Shown in pieces: positions 12,400 through 24,470 of a stretch of DNA of 64,000 nucleotides (positions are counted from its first letter, which is position 1; each line of letters starts with the position of its first letter). The translations under genes were made by a program, and so were the position numbers. The DNA is from Oopsacas minuta (Eukaryota > Porifera > Hexactinellida > Lyssacinosida > Leucopsacidae): contig JAKMXF010000244.1 of assembly GCA_024704765.1 (NCBI GenBank), positions 239,905-303,904 of the forward strand, in the 5' to 3' direction. Below the pieces are notes generated by a model. The model worked only from the letters and a program-made list of their open reading frames with translations, ran no database searches and was not told where the DNA came from.

Positions 12400-13372
12400 T
12401 GCACTGGATCCGCTACTATTGGTTTGGACCAGGCTGCATCTCCGACAAGAAACTATTTCAAGTAGAAAGAACTACAAGTCTGAAAATGAAAAAATACTGT
12501 CCACTCGCATTTTACAACACCTAACAACTAGAAATACCTGAAACACTACAGAAGCATATTCTGTTATGGTTTCGGTTGGAGTCTCTACTGTTGCATGCAA
12601 CGAGCAAGTATATGTTCCTTATGGTGTCAAAATTAGCGCTTTGAGGGGTTACCTGAATAAGCCGAATTATATAAATGGAATAAGGCCGAATTATCAATAT
12701 GGAAAAAGGACGACTAAATTTCAAAACTGGAATAATACTTTTGAATTATGTCATAAGTTCGGATATCGGATTGAGTCTCTAGAATTGGTCCTAAACTCAA
12801 ATAGCGGAAAGACATACTGCGCAAATACTCGATTTGCCCGGAAATGTACTATAACTTCTCACAATTAAAATATGTCCACCAACAACCATGGGGTGGTCAA
12901 GGTCAGGGAAACTGTCCGAGGTAAGATATACACTAATTCAAGGGAAAACACTTCATAACCTAATAGTTAATAAAGACACATGAATCAAAAGTTTTGCCGG
13001 TTTATCAATTAATCCAGACCTCGCGTGACATTTTTGGAATGTTCTAAAATTGATTAGGCTATATTCCGGATATGACAATTCTGCCTTATTCAGCTTTCCC
13101 ACTTTGAAATATAAACCATATTGTAACCAATACGAAGACTCTAAGACGTAGCATGATCTGTAGCAAGCCTTCGTATTACAACATGATGGTGCTCCTGCGG
13201 AGACAGTTAATAGCACTCAAGACTGGCTTCGAAGAGAAATTCCAGAATTCCGCTCCAGGGTGGAATGGCCACCATCCAGTCCAGACCACAATCCTAGAAA
13301 TTGTCCCTTGGAAATTAAGAGTCGAAATTTGATGCACTAAAGGATTCATTATGCTGAGAATGGCCAAATATC
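12400..13372 (+). pseudogene. DD37-type mariner (maT-like) transposase relic, interrupted
   Basis: Plus-strand fragments of a Tc1/mariner DDE transposase. ISDKKLFQVE around 12437 is the first-Asp region; SVMVSVGVSTVACNEQVYVP plus YGVKISA around 12560-12640 is the following beta-strand block; QHDGAPAE at about 13180 carries the second Asp; and EWPPSSPDHNPRN at about 13258 holds the third catalytic site, where the family's Asp reads Asn. Thirty-seven residues separate the second and third positions. Between about 12645 and 13130 roughly 500 bp of foreign sequence splits the domain; it contains GGAATAAGGCCGAATTAT-type motifs and their inverse (ATTCTGCCTTATTCAGC), suggesting a nested MITE. Several stops and frameshifts: inactive. 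Confidence 0.75.
12645..13130. mobile_element. Probable insertion nested in the mariner relic
   Basis: Interrupts transposase coding sequence between the GVKISA and QHDGAPAE blocks. Near its left edge is 'cctgaataagccgaattat', and near its right edge 'gacaattctgccttattcagc', roughly complementary. No coding sequence recognised. The exact borders are approximate. Confidence 0.45.
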
Positions 13373-14233
13373 CCTGAGGAAATGATCCGTACAGTCGTTA
13401 AGATGTACCTAGCCGCCTAAAATAGCAATTAATCTGAAAGTGGATAATAAAATGAATTGCGATAGTTGTCTTTAGTATCAGACAAGAAGATCATGTGAAA
13501 ATTTCAGGGAATTAGAATTTGACAGAATTGTAAAGTATTATCTGTTTTCCGATGATGCCAAAATATTTTGCCCCCATGTATGGTGAAATCAGGATTGCCA
13601 AAATAGAATATATACATGACTTCTCATGCCGTTATACTACATCGCGGGATTATTTCTCCAAAAGTATTGCTTAATGTTGATAATGACAATAAATAGGCAT
13701 ATTCCTGATTACGTAACATTTGTAAGAGATATCCTATAGAAGTGATATATAAAGGTATGGGAAGCCGAATGACTACTATAGATTGTAGCATAGTAAATAA
13801 TTAAGGTTCTCATTGTCCCCAAATAAGGAGCATTTCTTTATAAATATTCGCCAATTAGGCAAACAGAAACGTGATCTCTATCTGAAAATTTCCACAAATG
13901 TGCCTTGTGTGAAGTTACATATGGATAGAACAGTATACAGGTCAAATGTATCAGTTGCTTTTTATCAGTGATTATAGAATTCGCTCATCAAAATATATCC
14001 ATCTCCTGTTTCTCTGGTCAAGCGAGGATTGGATCGTGAGTAGGCATTATCCTTAGTAGGCCATGGTCTAACTCTAACGTACTTAGTATCTAGCCAGGAC
14101 TCGCTGGTAGAGTAGAGTGTTAATGCATTTACTATACTGGTGGATCGCTACAGCTTAAAAACAGCGAAAATGAGAAGGAATTAGATACCATACATTAGTA
14201 AAATAGTTTGAACTGAACATGTTATCCCTTGTT

Positions 14234-14380
14234 GTACATGCACTAAACTGGGGACATTTTTACCCTATATATATATGTGCATGTACATCCACTACACTGG
14301 AGTCATTTTTGACCTTCTATACTAGTGCATGTACTATATAGAGAATACTTTTGACTCCATATATATTTGTACAGTATGAC
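14234..14380 (+). repeat. Tandem repeat, about 48-bp unit, three copies
   Basis: Units begin TGTACATGCACTA, TGTACATCCACTA and TGTACTATA, each followed by a block like CTGGRGNCATTTTTgacc and an AT-rich spacer ending tgca. The first two units are clearly similar and the third is degraded. Confidence 0.6.
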
Positions 14381-14778
14381 TGAAATAAACAGTGGCCTTT
14401 TGCAGCTATTAACGTGCCAATTTGACCCTGATTATTGTTATTCTCGATTACTATTTCATTATCGTTAATGCAATGGTAATTAGGAAATATTATTACATAA
14501 CAGGTATTGCAAAGAGTAACAAATATAAGTGCTTCTAGTATATTAAATACATTCCGAAAATACAAACATGATAGTACATATATACGACAGATAGAATAAT
14601 TGGGTCAATTAATAATACAGGAATTCCTAGAAAATAACAGAGGGTTACGTTAGATTTTATACAAAAGTAACATGTTTGTATTCTACCTATTAAGATAGTC
14701 ATTTGGAGCATATCTGACATATGATATTGGGAAGATACAAACTCAATAAAGGTGATGGACGTATTTAATCGTGACTTT

Positions 14779-15860
14779 CGTTATTAGAGGCTTTCTACTA
14801 TTCGAAACTATAGATTACTTGAAGTCCGTTAAGTTCGATAGGCAATAAAGTTAGTAACGAAAATGAAATAATGGTGCATTTTTGCCCGAATAAATGTCAT
14901 ATTGGTCATAAAAGTTCACACAAGCCATGTTATCAGATAGGCCCCAGGTAGAAATGACGTCATCTGATTGGCTAAAACGGGAAAATGTTATGAAACTGGA
15001 ACATTGTTGCAGCTCTGTGAAATGATCGACATCGCTTCGTTCGACTCTAGAATTAAAACCAATTGATTCAAGGATCTTCCCATAAATACACCAAAATTAT
15101 CAAAATGATGTTCTCAGGTCCCAGAATTATAGTAGTGACGATAGATGACACAGTTGTGCTGAATATTCACGTATAACTTGACAACTTTTAATGTTAAGGC
15201 CAATCATCTTGCAAACACATGGTATAAACTCGACTTCAAATGCTATGATAATACTTCTCATATGATATCTCTAACGATTATGATCCAATCTTGAAAATGA
15301 CCATACATGGTATTAATGAAGACCGTGCTAAAGTCCTTGGGCACATCATATCGAAATGTATCATCATGTTATGCGAAGTCGGCAATTCACTACATGATTG
15401 CAAGATGAACGGCTATAAGTCCATAACATTAAAGGTTGTCAAGTCATAGGTGAATATTAGCAGGAATGTGTCATCAATGGTCACTACCATTACTATGGAA
15501 CTTGAGAACATAATTTTAGCAAATTTTGATATTTTGTATGAATATATATCAGGGGGAATTCTAGAGTCGAAGAAGAGAAATTGATTATTCCATAGTGCTT
15601 GAAAATATCACATTTTTGGCAACAAATTCACGTTTTAGCCAATAAAATTACGTAATTTGGACCTCATCGTAAGACATTGCTTGTGTTATTTATTATCTAA
15701 CAACAACACATTTATTCGGGCCAAGAAGCACCAATTTTGTATCTTCACGAAAATACCATTGCCTATCAAATTTGATGGACTTCAATTAATCAAGGGTCTA
15801 AGAGTTTATGATCAGTGGTATGGCCTGAAATAACGAAGGTCATGATTTGATATATTAAAG
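14779..15860 (+). repeat. Approx. 1-kb dispersed repeat, copy D2
   Basis: Direct-orientation partner of 10563-11526. It carries about 110 extra bases in the middle (around 15300-15410), including a duplicated-looking 'cataacattaaaggttgtcaag' context, and ends just before repeat R2 at 15866. Shared blocks include 'attacttgaagt', 'gattggctaaaacg', 'tggtataaactcgactt', 'gtcactacca' and 'ataacgaaggtcatga'. No coding potential seen. Confidence 0.75.
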
Positions 15861-15865
15861 AGGGC

Positions 15866-16210
15866 GCCTCGCTTGTAGCGGTCGCTACACAACAGCTTAG
15901 TTTCAGGGTTAGCTTAAGTATTTAACGACACAATTATATAATGTTATTAGTCGACACGCGACAGAATATACTCAGCACTACGAGCCTTGACATCATAGGA
16001 TAGTTTAAGTTAATGATTATATTATCCATGGTCCATTGAAATTACACTCAAAGGATTCTGTAATGAGGCAGGATATGCCATACCACTTTGGTTAGTAATC
16101 TCGGCACTTCGTGCTTCTAGTATTAAGAACTCTGAAATTTTTGATATTATAACAGTTATGTAACAATCTCATGTTGAGTTTGCATTTGGTCAGAATTAGT
16201 CAAATTGAGG
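15866..16210 (+). repeat. Dispersed repeat R2, copy 1
   Basis: Shares 'cgcttg.nag.ggtcgctac', 'cggaatatactcagca' (here acagaatatactcagca), 'ggttagtaatctcggca.nn.cgtgc' and 'gaaatttttgatatt' in order with 25975-26260. No open frame. It directly abuts the end of repeat copy D2. Family unknown. Confidence 0.6.
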
Positions 16211-17254
16211 GGTACCCTGTGATTTCATTTCAAACTTCTACCATATTCCATGAGCAATGGTTAATAAAATTAATAGTATAGATTATTGACAAAGAATTGT
16301 GAAACAATCCCAATCTAACTGCTTTGTGACGAAATAGCGAATAGTCGAGGGAAAGTGTCGCAAACTACGAACAAGATACGGATATATTATCTGCGAATAG
16401 TAGAGTCAACCCCTTGAACGAAAAATCAGGAATGCGAAGGCTTAAGAGTTGTCAGTTGAATATAATAGCAACGTAGGAATTATAGAATATGTCAACCATA
16501 GATTATCATAAAAATATCTTGTGAATCCTTGTTCGACGCAGCATGACTATTTGACTCTAGTTATCTACTTATCAATCCACTAGAAGACCATTTAACAAGA
16601 TGTAAATATCCGGGATTTTCATCTTAAATCCCTGGATCATGTTTGGAAGGAGATTATCCAATTCCATCCAATGGAAATTCTTTTACAAAATTGGCACTTG
16701 AAAAAATGTGCTTTGAAGAGGTTCCAGGATCAGAAATTTTGAACCCAATCATATTTGAAGAGCATAAGTCTAAATTATCCCGTAAAAGCAAAAACTCAAT
16801 GCTAGCACAATTTCTATGGGATTTTTTTATGATCAATATTACTGCAATTTAATAAATAGATGTGGGCTTCAAAACTTAGATTATGTTTTCCGATACTATT
16901 TATCTAAAATATAGAAAGTTGAAGATAATAAGTATACAATAATTAGTTACGATAGCATATACCAAACTGCCATTATAAACAATTCACCGACATCCACATG
17001 ACATAACAATAATATACACAGTCCTTGGCCGTTTGATACTCAAGGAGCTATATCATATATCTATTCAGTCTCAGATGCATTAATGTCCACTCAAGGTGTT
17101 TGAGTACCTAAGAGACCTTGCAGTAGAAAAGATATGCCCAAAAGATCACCAACACTAACCAAGATTTTCTCTAGTGCGAGAACCGGTCTTTGCAGAAATT
17201 CCAGGTGAAGAATGTAAATTTTTGGGCTAAATCACATCATTTCTTTACTAATAA

Positions 17255-17430
17255 TTTAATCAATGATGGTCAATGTGGTTATCGTCACAACAGACCATGT
17301 ATGTCAAGTTGCTAGAGGTGCTAGTTTCTTGGACCCTGTCCATTGATTAAAATTTACCCATTGATGTTATCTATATTGACTGCGAGAAGGCGTTTGATAA
17401 AGTCCAACACAATTTGTTATTAGACAGATG
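17255..17430 (+). pseudogene. LINE reverse transcriptase fragment, plus strand
   Basis: Translates to a LINE-type RT block: INDGQCGYRHNRP (family: N-QYGFRKNRS), then DVIYIDCEKAFDKVQHNLLL, the RT motif containing the first catalytic Asp. Two stops lie between them. It ends abruptly next to the minus-strand LINE fragment that starts at about 17470, so the two pieces converge. By order in a typical element this segment follows the one encoded on the opposite strand, so it looks like the same element after an inversion. Confidence 0.75.
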
Positions 17431-17469
17431 AGGTAAATGTTTAGGCGCTAACGACCATACTTCGCTACC

Positions 17470-20400
17470 AAAACACAAAACGCCTAAAAGCATGTTACAT
17501 CATCAGTACCAGAATAGTCATAATCATACTTTCTAACAACTTGACCACAGTCGAACTCAAGGAAACTGGTCTATAATTACTCGTAATCGATCTGGGGCCT
17601 TTTTGGAAAATGGGGATTAAGTTAGCCAGTTTCCAACTACAGGGTAGGATTCCATGCATGAGACTTTGAGTAAATAATAAATAAAGGTTTGTAACAATTT
17701 AGAATAATTCCTTAAAGGTTTGGGTTGAATACTATCTGGACCTGGAGATTTGGTTATGTTCAAAGGCACAAGTTGCAGTAAACCATTCTTCCCCGATTAG
17801 TACATCATCTAAATGGTTAACAGTGGAAATAACAACCGGTTCAATATATGTTCCTCTATCCATTGGTTGAATAAACACAGATGCAAAGTAGCCTAAAAAT
17901 ATATTTGCAGATTCCGTTTCCGACCCCATTTCCCCACTGTCACCTATCAGAGATATACCTTTTGTTACATCCAATCCTTGATACTTGGCATAGCTGAATA
18001 ACGCTTTAAAATACTTGAGTGAATGTAGACTACGTGCAAACTTATCTTCACACCCTTTCATCAGCTCGATTGCAAATTTAGCTACTTTCCTCAAAGCTTG
18101 CTTATGATTTTTCCAGGTGGAATAGGAAGGGTTGTTTCTATATACCAACCACAAGTACCTTTTATCCTCTACTGCTGATTTAAAGATAGGATTGCTCAGA
18201 TAAGCAAACCTATTCTAGCATTACTTTCTTTATAGGCACACTCAAAATGATGCTTTCATACCTCTGACCAAAATTTCTCCACAGGCAATCAACTGACTTG
18301 TTATGATTGAACATCTCTTTCTAACTATCCCTGGCTTTAGTAACATCATCTTCCTCTTTTAATCATACATATACATTTAAAGGACAAAAGCATTCGACCA
18401 CTTACTGTATATAGTACTAAGTATATCAAACTAAAATCTAATCACTCTAATGTATAAAATAACTATTACAAGATTCATCTATGTAGACTGAGAGATATAA
18501 ATGTATAAGAATATCTTAGTTACATGAGCGAATAAGAATATAACAAAATATTTGCAATTCAGAAATGGTCGAATAGTTTTGTCCCTTAACCGTACATAGT
18601 TTTGGAGTGTTTCACATAACTTTAAAATTTCAAAATTAGAACATTATGATAACTACCACATAGAGGGGATAAAATCTAAGATTAAAAACACATGACTCTT
18701 CATTAAAAATATAAGATCAACTAAACTAGCTACACATTCGCTATGCCTCGTAGTATCTTGTACATGTTGATACAAATAAGGTTCACTTACCAGATCTAGT
18801 AAAGTCTCAGACTCCTGGGGCCTTATTAACTAAAAATTCTAAGAATTATTCTTAACTTAATTCTAAGTGTATTTCTAAGAATAATTCTAAGAATTCATGA
18901 ATATTCTTAGTTTTTGTTAAGAATTCTTACTTGGCTATACTCAACGGATTCTTAGAATAATTCTTAGAATTAAGCAATTCTAAGAAAAATTCTTAGAATT
19001 GGGTAATTCTACGAAAAATTCTTAGAATTGGGTAATTCTACTTGATTGATTCTTGCTATTGATTAATAAAATTTATGCCAATTCATTCGACTTCAATCGC
19101 TTTTTGAGAAGATATGCGCATAGTAGAAAATAAGATCCTTCTACTTGTATACTTCATTTATCATTAATGAGATAATTGCCCCACCCAATAGCGGGTATTA
19201 CAACATGTGGATATGATAATCAAACATATTGTCTTAAGCGATGAACAATCTTCTTTGTAAATAAATGCGTATTGATTATGACTTCATAGAAAAGTAAAAT
19301 AAATTATAAGTTAAGTGTCCTCTTTACCTCACTAAATATTTTTCTTAGAATACGACTCAATTCTTAGAATTATTCTAAGAATTGAGTCGTATTCTAAGAA
19401 TTTGACTTAAATTAAGCAAAATTCTAAGAATTTGACTTAAGAATTTTAGTTAATACCACTTTTATAAATTCTAAGAATAAGACTTAAGTGTTGGGAAATT
19501 CTAAGAATTATTCTAAGAAATAGTCTAATTCTAAGAATTTGACTTAAAGTTAAGCAAAATTCTAAGAATTTGACTAAAAAATTTTAGTTAATAAGGCCCC
19601 AGGAGAACAAGACAAAAAAGCAGCTGTGCTATTTGTGATCCAATTTACACCCGGCAAGTTGAAATCTCCCATTAATAGAATTTCAATACCGGAAAGAGAA
19701 CTTAAAGTTTCACATAAAATATAGGTATCGCCTTGGGATAGATTGTAGGTTTATAAACCACAGACTACACACAAACTTCAATTTCTGTTATTGATGACCA
19801 TTTTAACAATAACCACATCTAACCCACGTTCAGAAGTAGATTTACTAATTGAGTTTTGCTTAAAAGACACTTATTCAAACATATAGCGACTCCACCACCT
19901 TTCCGATGCCTCCTCGTACTAGAATAACCCTCATTACCAGTAAAGTGCACTTCCTTATCTGAGCTAAATCAAGTTTCTGTTAACGCAACCAAATTTGCCC
20001 TCTATTGCAATAAGATGTGTCCCATTTCCATTCTTTTATTACAAAGGGACCTTGAATTGGCATAGACAACATCCAAACACTGGATTTTCAAAAGTCATTC
20101 CCTGTGGAATCCAAATTCACAAAATTATAACTAAACTTCTGTGGTACATTTACGGGAAAGAGTACTTCTAAATGATCAATCAAACCAAAAGAGTTTTTGA
20201 CTTGAAAGGCTCCCCAAATACTCTCAATCCCTTTTAGCGATGGATTCGACAATAGAATCACCTTTTCTGGTCCACTTCTTATCGGGTTCGCTAGATATCT
20301 TATTTATGAATTCTGCCACAGGTATTTTTGTCTATGTATTTCCTTGATAGTTAGATCTGTTTTAGGTATACCCTATAAAGTCTGGGATGTTTTTCTGCTT

Positions 20401-21057
20401 GTACGAGTTAGCTATTAATCTTTGTCTAAGGAAAGTAGAGTTTAATTCAATTCTAGCTTGTCTGGGCTTGCCTTAATCGCCTACTCTTCCAAACTGACAT
20501 ATATATAATATTTTAGGTGTTAACTGAAACTTCTTCGCTATTGATAGCAAAACTTTGGAACATTTAGGGAGCTCAACATCGGACATACCACATAAGATTA
20601 GGTTATTTTTCCATGACTGTATACCATTTTCTTCCTCAATAGCGTGTCTTCTATTAACCTCTTCTTCTTTCAGGATCGTTCTCAAATTGTCACTAGTATC
20701 TCCTTTCCCCGGTGATTCAAGGTAAGATTTTATAGTTGAACGATTATCGGCATTTCATTTAAACCTTTTTCGACCTTGCTAGCATATTTGATAATGTTGC
20801 CAGATGAACTCATCATATTGGCATGAACTCTCAATTTCCTACTTCCAAGAATTAGTCTAGGATACTTCCCTGCCTCTAGCACTCAGAATGATGAGTTTCA
20901 GCTTTGAGTTGCTGAAATAGTCTAAAGAATCCTTACAAGCCCCTTCCAGTGAGTTAAGCCACTTAGACAACTTGTCGACAGCATAATCTCTTGAAATGGG
21001 GAATTTAATAAAGAGAGAGCTATTTTACCTAAAATTTCGCTTCTTTGAAGCTGACAT
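17470..21057 (-). pseudogene. LINE retrotransposon relic (ORF1, endonuclease, RT N-terminus), CR1/Jockey-like
   Basis: Minus-strand coding relic. A plausible ATG at 21055-21057 opens an ORF1-like region (MSASKKRNF), followed by WKNNLILCGMSDVELPKCSK and ICQFGRVGD (about 20480-20620), typical of the LINE ORF1 RNA-binding domain. The endonuclease follows: VVYANSRSL, LVALTET, HRKGGGVAICLNK and ILLMGDFNLPGVNW at about 20070-19640. A MITE interrupts here; coding resumes at 18821 with SETLLDLVSEPYLYQHVQ. The RT lead-in GPDSIQPKPLRN and an NYRPIS-like remnant are at about 17750-17560. Many stops. The 3' RT part is on the other strand at 17255-17430. No poly(A) tail found. Confidence 0.85.
18822..19605. 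mobile_element. 784-bp MITE rich in TTCTTAGAAT, nested in LINE endonuclease
   Basis: Perfect terminal inverted repeats: starts CTCCTGGGGCCTTATTAAC and ends GTTAATAAGGCCCCAGGAG. Inside each end the palindromic word ATTCTTAGAAT and variants recur more than twenty times in both orientations, flanking a unique core at about 19045-19320. No coding capacity. It splits the LINE endonuclease frame cleanly between the GDFNLPGVNW and LLDLVSEPYLYQH blocks, so it inserted after the LINE. I could not define a target duplication with confidence. Superfamily unknown. Confidence 0.9.
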
Positions 21058-21125
21058 CGTATGATAGATTAGTAATTATCTAACTGTAAGTTTTTTTATA
21101 TGAAAGTTTGTAGAAGTTATAAAGT

Positions 21126-21213
21126 CTAACCTGGGGATGGAATCTAGAGTATGCCAATATTTGGTGATTATAACCAAATATTGGCATAATCAAGATTCCA
21201 TGCCCCAGGTTAG
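21126..21213. repeat. Near-perfect 88-bp hairpin upstream of LINE start
   Basis: The arm at 21126-21164, beginning CTAACCTGGGGATGGAATCT and ending GCCAATATTTGGT, pairs with the arm ending AGATTCCATGCCCCAGGTTAG at 21213 around a loop of about 7 bases (gattata). Mismatches are limited to a 4-base internal loop (agag/atca) and one bulged base. Could be a tiny foldback element, part of the LINE 5' region or a hairpin-RNA source. No homologous copy seen elsewhere in the window. Confidence 0.9.
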
Positions 21214-22759
21214 TCAATAATTAAAATTGAATATTCTATAGACAAACATCCTTAGTCCACATGATGAATTCTGGAATTTAACACAGAATAGTGATGGTTT
21301 AGCAGAGCTCTAAAAACTAGGCCCAGCACTATTATTCAAAAATTATGGCGTTATTCAGAACTAGAAATAACCTGGCTTGTGTACAATATTCATTATTTAT
21401 AAATTATACATTTGGTTAAGGAAAGAGCATCGTACAAACTTTTGAAATTATTTGTTGCTTAAAGCATTTATTCTATACATAAGGCAATAATGCGCATAAC
21501 AGAAAATTGGACTAGGGATAATGAGTTAATTGAAATAAATACAAACATATAGAAATCTATTTTGTCTCGATAATATCTAATGGTGCATTTTTTGGAGGAT
21601 ATGTAATATTGTTACTTGAGAATACACAAATAGTTAGGAGTCTCTCCCTGAGATTTCCAATGGGATTGCTAATAATTCCTTTGGGGATGATAGCAACTCA
21701 AATGATTTAGACGTTGCGGCACACCAGTTAATCGAGGGTAGGAAATGGGGTCGCGGATAGTAGCCAAGGGATTTCTAAAAATCCTAGCAACCCGTAGCAA
21801 CCACTATGAAAGGGCAAAGTCTATACCTTTCATAGACTACTTAAAATTATTGACTATTGAGACTTAATCTTCAGTCTTACTATATATTCATAAAAACAAC
21901 AAACAAATTCGCATATGATTAATTTAAAAGTGTGAAAATCGAATTCCGCATATTCAATATATTATATTGAATTCTATTACTTTCTTGATTACCGATAAAT
22001 ACATAGTTATCAGGACTGCGAAATTCTTATTCTTATGACACACCAGAAATCCTTCCCTTGCCTACGAACATACAAACAAACAACAATTGAGATATAATAA
22101 TATAGATTAATGTAGAAATTTGCCATTCTTGAAGCACAGTCAGATATATTGAAGTCTTAGTCCATTGAAAATTTAGACTTCCAGGCCCTATACAATTGTG
22201 AATAAGAATAAATGAATATCTTTTCTGACAAGAACATAAAAACATTGCCTGGTTCTCATTGGAAAGTCTGTATAAGCATGCTGAACGGGTTGAATATGAT
22301 CATTATATCCATTATGTATACTACACTGGTTGTAGTATTACTAGGTCAGCGAGAATATTGGTCTAAGTGCAGTAGTATTGAAATTATTACACATTTCTAG
22401 AGTAGTTTGAATCTTGACATTGGATTAGTGTGAGTAATGCTTCTGGTTGTTGAAGAGATGTTTTCTAGCTGGTAGCTATACATTCTAGCGAATGGTAGCG
22501 ATAGAAGGTGTATTGATGAGATACTTAGAGGATATGTGTCGTAGGGTGGGGCTATAGATTTTATGTACCCGTACAGGGGTATGTTTAAGAATCCGACAAT
22601 TAATTGGCATAATGCGGTGGTTTTCAAACCTATTTGGCCTTCCCCCCTTTATCTCCAAATAATAGCAAAGTTAGTTTTAAGAATTCAAATTTACTGAAAT
22701 TAAGGCGAACGTTGTAATTGCATATTAGATACTAATATTTCAATATCTGGACTATAACT

Positions 22760-24470
22760 TGATCTGATATCACTGAATCTGCTCTGAAGTCAAGCTGCCT
22801 GCAGGGTTTTGGCCTAAGAAAATTTGAAGAAGAAAATGTTTTCTCACAAAGATATGCTGTTGAAAATGGAACAAAGCAATCTTTCAGCATTTTTGAAAAG
22901 ATTTGGTACTACCCCTTCACTAAATCCAGCACTTAGTTTTGTTAGCACAAGAATATTTAGTTTTTGCCCCCTCATTTGCCTGTAAATATAACAACTCCTC
23001 TGCTAGTATGTTGTTTAAGTCCATCCCATCTCCCAGTGACATATCCATCGGGGTTAGCAGGTATTTAGGGGTTGATGGAACGTCCGAAAAGCGATTGGAA
23101 GGATCAGTAACTAGATTCATCAAATGTTCTTCGACAAGAGGAGTAAATTTAACTCCAAAATGTGGTTAAAGAGAAATAATTGCTTCTACACGTGGGAACA
23201 TGTCCCATTGGTTGCTCAGTATGAGTAAACGAAAGATTTTGAACTGATTTTGAAATGTAGACACAATTTCTAAAGCCGCTTGAAGAAAAATCCCATCTGC
23301 CTGTAACCTAAGATTACTAAGACTATCGTAAGAGAAGATTTCAGTAATAGAAATGAATTTCACTATGAAATAGATCGATGAGAACTCTTCTGTCTTGAAG
23401 AAATGTTTCTCATCTAGAATTTCACATAACTAATCATAAATTAATATACTCGTTCAAGAGCTTTTCTTCTACTAATCCAGCGAACTGCTGTGTGGAAAAG
23501 GAGTACGTCCTGTTCTGGTTCCTAATTTTCACATAGTTTTCTTAATACACGTTCGTTCAAGGGACTTGATTTAACAAAGTTCACAACTTTGTTGACAAGG
23601 TTAAGTGTTACATGAAGTTCAGGCTTGAGATTTTTAGCAGCTAACGCCTGTTTATGAAGCATACAATGGATAAAACTGCACTGTGGGACTTCCATTTTAA
23701 AATATCCCCTGAATCCAGTGCCTCTACCAGTCATATTTCGAGCTCCATCTGTGCTAACACAAACAACTTGGCATAAACTAATCTGATGTGAACCAAAATA
23801 GGATCTAACCATCTTGAAGATATCTTGTTCAGTGCAACGACATTCAAAATAATCAACTAAAAGCAATTCTTCCTTAATGCAATCGTTATTGATGAAACGG
23901 ATACAGACAATAAGAGTAGTGTCTGCTCCAAATGTTGACTCATCTAATTGACTGCTGATAGGAATATCATTTATAAGCCGAATCAATTTATCTTCTAAAT
24001 TCTGTGAAATTTCACTAATCTTCCTTTTTACTGTATCATTAGAAAACGGGATTTTGTCTAGTTTCTGAGCTACCGCACTTCCCAAAAGCATGCTTGACAC
24101 AAGCCAACAGTGAAGGTTTTATTAGAGTTTCTGCATCTGTGTGAGGTTTTTTAAGCTTTGTGACTAGAAAAGATATTTCATAGGATGCCAAAGTATAACA
24201 TTTCAAATCGGTAGACTGAGTGAAGAGAGAAAACGATTTCTGTTCATTCAAATAAACTTTCTTTTTCTGCGAAAAGTACTCTATTGGCTGCCCACCTCTG
24301 TGGATGTTTTGAAAATTGATGCGCCTCCAAATGATGAGGTCTCATAGAATCATCCGCCAAGCAAAAAGGTTTTTATTCGTCTGGACTAGAAATGAATCCA
24401 AACTTCGGATAAGAGGGATCATAAGGTTGAATTCTGCGTTTTGCATTTGGTTCGGATATAATCTTCTGAT
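22760..24470 (-). pseudogene. BED-finger hAT transposase relic (SCAND3/ZBED-like)
   Basis: Minus strand. N-terminus at about 24460-24290: KRRIQPYDPSYPKFGF and DDSMRPHHLEAHQFSKHP, a decayed BED-type zinc finger. The catalytic core at 24100-23522 is an open 192-codon frame with SSQLDESTFGADTTLIV (first Asp), VCVSTDGARNMTGRGTGF (second Asp) and CMLHKQALAAKNLKPEL. After 23522 comes a frameshifted block resembling FHTAVRW-SR-K-L-RV. The C-terminal dimerisation part near 22920-23120 reads EEHLMNLVTDPSNRF. Similarity to the multicopy SCAND3/ZBED5-type transposases of arthropods and vertebrates is strong. Frameshifts and stops make it inactive. Confidence 0.88.

Noticed and set aside
16643-16852. 69-codon open frame on the plus strand with protein-like composition
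   Set aside because: No motif recognised, no splice context, and no repeat copy seen; not enough to call a gene or exon.
17255-18180. Twin-priming inversion of the LINE
   Set aside because: The geometry is opposite: the 3' ends of the two blocks face each other, while twin-priming places 5' ends together.
21690-21840. GC-richer patch suspected to be an RNA gene
   Set aside because: No tRNA, 5S or snRNA pattern; only a short CTATGAAA/TTTCATAG inverted pair.
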